10,488 bases of DNA from the NCBI GenBank assembly GCA_030040525.1, contig JASHTN010000207.1, forward strand, positions 1 to 10,488, given 5' to 3'. Below the pieces are notes generated by a model. The model saw nothing but the letters and a program-made list of their open reading frames with translations, had not been told where the DNA came from and ran no database searches. Position numbers and translations under genes: made by a program. Shown in pieces: positions 6,659-10,488 of the stretch. The DNA is from Gammaproteobacteria bacterium (GTDB taxonomy: Bacteria > Pseudomonadota > Gammaproteobacteria > Steroidobacterales > Steroidobacteraceae). The first letter of the stretch is position 1, and every line of letters begins with the position of its first letter.

Positions 6659-8103
6659 CCAGCACGCCCGCGGCGGCTGCCGAAGCCCAGCGGTTGCTGC
6701 AGGCGGGGCAGCCCGAGGCGGCGCTCAGCTTCGCCGAGCGCGCCGTCGCCGGAGCGAGCCGCTGCCTGCCGGCCCATGGGTTCCTCGCGTCGGTGCTGCT
6801 GAGGCTCGGTCGCACGGCGGACGCCGAGCAGGTGATCGCCGGCGCTCTCGAGCTCGCCCCCGGAGTGGCGGATGCCTACGACGGCCTGGCCTTCGTCTCG
6901 ATGGTGCTCGGTCGCCATGAGCGCGCCAACCGGCTCTATCGTCGTGCCACCGAGCTCGCGCCCGGGGAGCCGCGCTTCTGCTACAACCTCGCCTGCAGCG
7001 AGCGCAGCCTCGGCAACCTCGCGGAGGCGGAAGCGGCCTGCGACCGCGGCATCGCGCTCGATGCGACGCAGTACCCCACCTGGCTGCTGCGCTCGGAGCT
7101 GCGCGTCCAGTCGCCGCAGGCGAATCACGTCGCGGAGCTCGAGGGGCAGCTCGCGCAGGCCGGTCGCGAGCATCGGGCGCGGGTGTTCCTCGGGTTCGCG
7201 CTCGGCAAGGAGCTCGACGACCTCGGACGCTTCGACGAGGCCTTTCACTGGTTCGCGACCGCAGCCGATGCGCGCCGTGCGCGGCTCGCCTACGACGTCG
7301 CGACCGATGAGCGCAAGCTCGAGCGCATTGCGGCGTGCTACCCCGGCGAGGCCGGCGGGGCGCCCACTGCCCTCGACTCCTCCCGTTATATTTTCATCGT
7401 CGGCCTGCCGCGCTCGGGCACGACGCTGCTCGAACGCATCCTGACGGGTCTCCCCGGCGTGCGCTCCAACAGCGAGACCGACAACTTCTCGCGCGCGCTG
7501 CTCGCGCACGCCGCCGGTACGGGCGACGTGTTCGCGCGGGCGGCCGCGGCGGATCCGTACGCCGTCGCCGGGGACTACGCGCGCCTGGCGGAGCCGGGAG
7601 CCCGCGCCGCGCACCTCATCGAGAAGCTGCCCGCCAACTACCTCTACCTCGGCGCGATTCGCCGTGCGCTGCCCGAGGCGAAGCTGCTGCTCGTCAGGCG
7701 CATGCCGCTCGACAGCTGCTTTGCGATGTACCGGACGCTGTTCGCCGCCGGCTACCCCTTCAGCTACGACCTCGAGGAGCTCGGCCGCTATTACTCGGCC
7801 TGGGAGCAGCTCATCAATCACTGGCGCCGCACCCTCGGCGAGCGCCTGCATGAGGTGGTCTACGAGGACCTGGTGCGCGAGCCGCTTCGCACCGGCGCTG
7901 CGATCGCCGCGCACTGCGGACTCGAGTGGCGCGATGCGGCGGTCGACATCCTGAGCAACCGCTCCGCGTCGCTGACGGCGAGCGCCGCCCAGGTGCGCCG
8001 CCCGATCTACGGCAGCTCATCGGGCCGCTGGCGGCATTACCGCGCGCACCTCGGGCCGCTCATCGCGAGCTTGCGCAGCCGCGGCGTCGCGCTCCCCGAC
8101 TAG
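6655..8103 (+). CDS. TPR-containing sulfotransferase
   Basis: This 482-residue protein joins N-terminal TPR repeats to a PAPS-dependent sulfotransferase domain (Sulfotransferase_3 type), which moves sulfate from PAPS to a hydroxyl or amine. About three to four TPR units occupy residues 5-140, and another helical pair near 180-215 (ELDDLGRFDEAFHWFATAA) precedes the catalytic domain. The 5'-phosphosulfate loop is GLPRSGTTLLER (250-261), and the 3'-phosphate motif is LLLVRRMPLDSCFAMY (344-359) with Arg348/349 and Ser354. Glu274 in VRSNSETD aligns without gaps with the glutamate after the PRSGTT loop in animal tyrosylprotein sulfotransferases. No signal peptide is visible, so it should be cytoplasmic. 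The GTG at 6655 is chosen for the GTGA overlap with the preceding stop and for AGAGG five bases upstream. The substrate is unknown; a TPR-bound protein or peptide is an inference. Confidence 0.92.
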   Translation: MTSTPAAAAEAQRLLQAGQPEAALSFAERAVAGASRCLPAHGFLASVLLRLGRTADAEQVIAGALELAPGVADAYDGLAFVSMVLGRHERANRLYRRATELAPGEPRFCYNLACSERSLGNLAEAEAACDRGIALDATQYPTWLLRSELRVQSPQANHVAELEGQLAQAGREHRARVFLGFALGKELDDLGRFDEAFHWFATAADARRARLAYDVATDERKLERIAACYPGEAGGAPTALDSSRYIFIVGLPRSGTTLLERILTGLPGVRSNSETDNFSRALLAHAAGTGDVFARAAAADPYAVAGDYARLAEPGARAAHLIEKLPANYLYLGAIRRALPEAKLLLVRRMPLDSCFAMYRTLFAAGYPFSYDLEELGRYYSAWEQLINHWRRTLGERLHEVVYEDLVREPLRTGAAIAAHCGLEWRDAAVDILSNRSASLTASAAQVRRPIYGSSSGRWRHYRAHLGPLIASLRSRGVALPD

Positions 8104-10488
8104 AAGTCGTATCCGAGGCGCACGCCGATCTCGCGCGGCGGATTCACCAGGTAGTCGTTGGTCAGGTCGTCCAGCTGGTTCGGCTGCGAGGGCTGGGCCA
8201 GGATCTCCCACTTGTCGAACAGGTTGGTCACGTAGAAGGTCGTGTGCCACCGCTCGTGATGCAGCGTCGCGTTGAGGTTAGTCACCTGGTAGGGCGAGGA
8301 GTGCTGGATGGTCGTGGTGCCGACGCTCGGGGCGAGCTGCAGGGCAACCTTGCTGCGGTACACGGTGTTCCCCGACAACGACAGGTCGTAGCCGGGCGAG
8401 AGCGCGATGTCGTAGATCAGGGCCACGTTGAGGCTCGTCTTCGGGCTCCCCGGCAGCTGCTCACCGGCGCTGCCTGAGAGCAGCCCCGGCACGATGGTGC
8501 CCTCGCCGTTGTTCGCCGGCAGCGAGAAGTTGCTGGTCAGCTTGGCATCGGCATAGGCGAAGCCGACGAGGTAGCTCAGGCGCGGCACGAACAGCGGGCC
8601 CGTGGACTCGAGCTCGAAGCCCTTTGACTGCGCCGTGTTGGCGTTGTAGACGGCGAGGTTGCCGGACGGCAGGCTGGAGGAGATCTGCGGCTTGTCCCAG
8701 TAGATATCGAAGAGCGCGAACGTATAGGACAGGCCGTTGTCCAGCCGGCCCTTGAGTCCCGCCTCGTAGTTGTTGGTGCTGTCGGGCTGGTAGGTGCGCA
8801 GCAGCGGGCTCTCCTCGAAGATGCCGCTCTGCGGCACGGAATTCGCGCCGCCGCGGCGGAAGCCCTGCGACCACAGCGCGTATACGTACTGGTTGGGCGA
8901 GTACTCGTAGGACGGATTGACCTTGCCCACCCACTTCGAGGCCGGCGCGCTGCGCGGCGTCGGCGGAATCAGCGTCGGGAACGTGAAATCCTGGTACAGC
9001 TGCCGGTCGGTGAACTCCTGGCTGAAGTGCCGTGCGCCGACCGTGAGCTGGCCCTGTGAGGTCACGTGCCAGGTGAGCTCGCCGAAGCCCGATTTGTCCT
9101 GGAAGCTCTGCGTGTCGAGCTGCTGGAAGGTGAGGTCGTCGGGACCGCTGAGCAGCAGGCAGTTCGGAAAGGTGGCGCCGGCGTAGTAGTAGCCGGTGCA
9201 GCTCTGCGCCACCGAACGCTCGGGCGAACCCTCGTTGGTGACGAACCAGTCGCCGTGGCGCGTCTGGTTCTGATAGAAGACGCCGAGCACGTAATCGAAC
9301 AGGTGCGACGGGTCGGACTTCGACACGAGGCGCACCTCCTGAGAGAAGGTGTGCGCTTCGTCGGTGAACAGGAACGGATAGATGAAGCGCGGATTGGTCG
9401 GGACGCCGGCGTAATACGGCAGGAAGTAACCGCCGTCGTAACCGCCGTAGTCGAAGCTCGAGTCCTGAATGAGCGAGCCCGAGGTCGACTGGTACGAGGT
9501 CGTCGAGGAGACGGTCGCGAACCCCGCGTCGTAGCTCATGTCGAGGCTGCTCAGGTTGGTCGTGCGGGTGTAGGGCTCATCGACCAGCGCGAACTCCTGA
9601 TAGGGGCCGCCCGCGGGGAAGATGGCGTGGGGATCGAACGGCGACACGCCGCCGGCGAAGTCGGGATTGACCTGCGGCCCGCCGTCGCCCGTCACGTGCG
9701 CATTGAGCTGCGCGAGCTCCGCGCTGAAGGCCGCGACCGGCTGCCACAGCAGGCTTGCCCGCCCGCTGAAGGTCCTCTGGTAGTTCCAGTCGTCATGGCT
9801 CGTGTAGATGGGCGAGCTGTTCACCGGATCAGCGGGATCGGCGAGCAGCGGCACTCCGTAGATGCCGTTGTTGGTGCGCTCTTCCACGCCGTAGACATCG
9901 ATCCAGCCCGGCTCGTAGGCATACTTCGCCGCCGCGCGAAACGCCAGCACGTCCCCGAGCGGCGCGTTGAGCATCCCCTTGACCGAGTAGCCGGTGCCGT
10001 CGGAGTGAGCGAGCCGCGAGCCGCTGGCCTCCACCGACCCGGCCCAGGTGTCGAGCTGCGGCGAATTCGGAATGAGCCGCAGTGCGCCGCCGAGCGCGCC
10101 GGCGCCGTAGAGGGTGCCCTGCGGCCCGCGCAGCACCTCGACGCGGTTGAGGTCATCGAGCTGAAAGTAGCCGTCGATCGGCGAATTGCCGATGTAGGTT
10201 CCGACGGGGTCCTGCTCGAAGGTGCGGAAGCCGCGCGCCGGACTGCCGGTCGCATTGATGCCGCGGATGATGGGCGAGACGGCGCCCGCGAAGCGCGCCC
10301 CGTAATCGTACTCGGAGAGTCCCGGCACCTGGGTGGCGAGCGAGGCGATGTCGGTCGCGCCGCTCGCGGCGATCTGCTCCGGACTCACGACCGAGATGCT
10401 GTAAGGCACCGCCTCCAGCGACTGCGCGCGCTTCGAGGCCGTCACGACCACTTCCTGAAGCCCCGGGGCCGCCTCCTGGGGAGCGGTG
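8100..10488 (-). CDS. TonB-dependent outer-membrane receptor, N-terminus cut
   Basis: This is a 22-strand-type outer-membrane transporter energised by TonB-ExbBD. About 795 residues are visible. The frame stays open to the window edge, so the signal peptide and true start lie outside; the GTG at 10451 is internal, because the codons before it encode a plausible TonB-box region (LQEVVVTA). The plug spans about visible residues 20-140 and includes RVEVLRGPQGTLYGAGALGG, the family's most conserved plug motif. The barrel follows and ends REIGVRLGYDF, with the terminal Phe expected for BAM recognition. One presumed extracellular loop has a Cys pair 13 residues apart (codons at 9198-9200 and 9159-9161), and another is Tyr/Gly-rich (about 9405-9455). 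It is convergent with the sulfotransferase gene and overlaps it by four bases. The ligand, whether siderophore, glycan or peptide, is not evident. Confidence 0.95.
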   Translation of the reverse strand, partial: TAPQEAAPGLQEVVVTASKRAQSLEAVPYSISVVSPEQIAASGATDIASLATQVPGLSEYDYGARFAGAVSPIIRGINATGSPARGFRTFEQDPVGTYIGNSPIDGYFQLDDLNRVEVLRGPQGTLYGAGALGGALRLIPNSPQLDTWAGSVEASGSRLAHSDGTGYSVKGMLNAPLGDVLAFRAAAKYAYEPGWIDVYGVEERTNNGIYGVPLLADPADPVNSSPIYTSHDDWNYQRTFSGRASLLWQPVAAFSAELAQLNAHVTGDGGPQVNPDFAGGVSPFDPHAIFPAGGPYQEFALVDEPYTRTTNLSSLDMSYDAGFATVSSTTSYQSTSGSLIQDSSFDYGGYDGGYFLPYYAGVPTNPRFIYPFLFTDEAHTFSQEVRLVSKSDPSHLFDYVLGVFYQNQTRHGDWFVTNEGSPERSVAQSCTGYYYAGATFPNCLLLSGPDDLTFQQLDTQSFQDKSGFGELTWHVTSQGQLTVGARHFSQEFTDRQLYQDFTFPTLIPPTPRSAPASKWVGKVNPSYEYSPNQYVYALWSQGFRRGGANSVPQSGIFEESPLLRTYQPDSTNNYEAGLKGRLDNGLSYTFALFDIYWDKPQISSSLPSGNLAVYNANTAQSKGFELESTGPLFVPRLSYLVGFAYADAKLTSNFSLPANNGEGTIVPGLLSGSAGEQLPGSPKTSLNVALIYDIALSPGYDLSLSGNTVYRSKVALQLAPSVGTTTIQHSSPYQVTNLNATLHHERWHTTFYVTNLFDKWEILAQPSQPNQLDDLTNDYLVNPPREIGVRLGYDF

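Noticed and set aside
6619..7914. A 431-codon minus-strand frame opposite the TPR-sulfotransferase.
   Set aside because: It has no recognisable motif, and the sense strand has full TPR and PAPS-binding signatures.

Overview
The window comes from a GC-rich Gram-negative bacterium. Third codon positions are strongly G/C in nearly every gene. A TonB-dependent outer-membrane receptor, a 7TM-DISM diguanylate cyclase and ribosomal proteins of proteobacterial type fit a high-GC gammaproteobacterium of the Xanthomonadales/Nevskiales/Steroidobacteraceae kind. That placement is inferred from protein style and gene content, not from a search.

The left 4.1 kb is the str (streptomycin) operon on the minus strand: rpsL, rpsG, fusA, then tuf, which runs off the left edge. 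Spacers are 13, 26 and 16 nt. A near-consensus sigma-70 promoter (TTGACA, 17 bp, TAGAAT) at 4117-4145 with a GC-rich discriminator drives it through a leader of about 150 nt that carries a perfect 11-bp hairpin. The tuf gene uses a clearly different codon dialect from its operon neighbours: 21 of 28 visible glycines are GGG, and ATT exceeds ATC.

The gene-poor stretch 3957-4339 holds the str leader and promoter and a weaker candidate promoter for the divergent plus-strand genes. Those genes (4340-8103) form a tight three-gene unit: a 7TM-DISM GGDEF diguanylate cyclase, a GNAT acetyltransferase 18 nt downstream, and a TPR-sulfotransferase whose GTG start overlaps the acetyltransferase stop (GTGA). 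Together they suggest a membrane-sensed c-di-GMP signal coupled to acyl and sulfuryl transfer, but the substrates cannot be read from sequence.

The right end (8100 to the edge) is a convergent TonB-dependent receptor on the minus strand, cut off at its N-terminus. Its TAG stop and that of the sulfotransferase share one palindromic CTAG. I see no mobile element, CRISPR array, tRNA or rRNA. The most unusual points are the atypical tuf, the uncharacterised cyclase/acetyltransferase/sulfotransferase unit facing a TonB receptor, and the shared stop codon.
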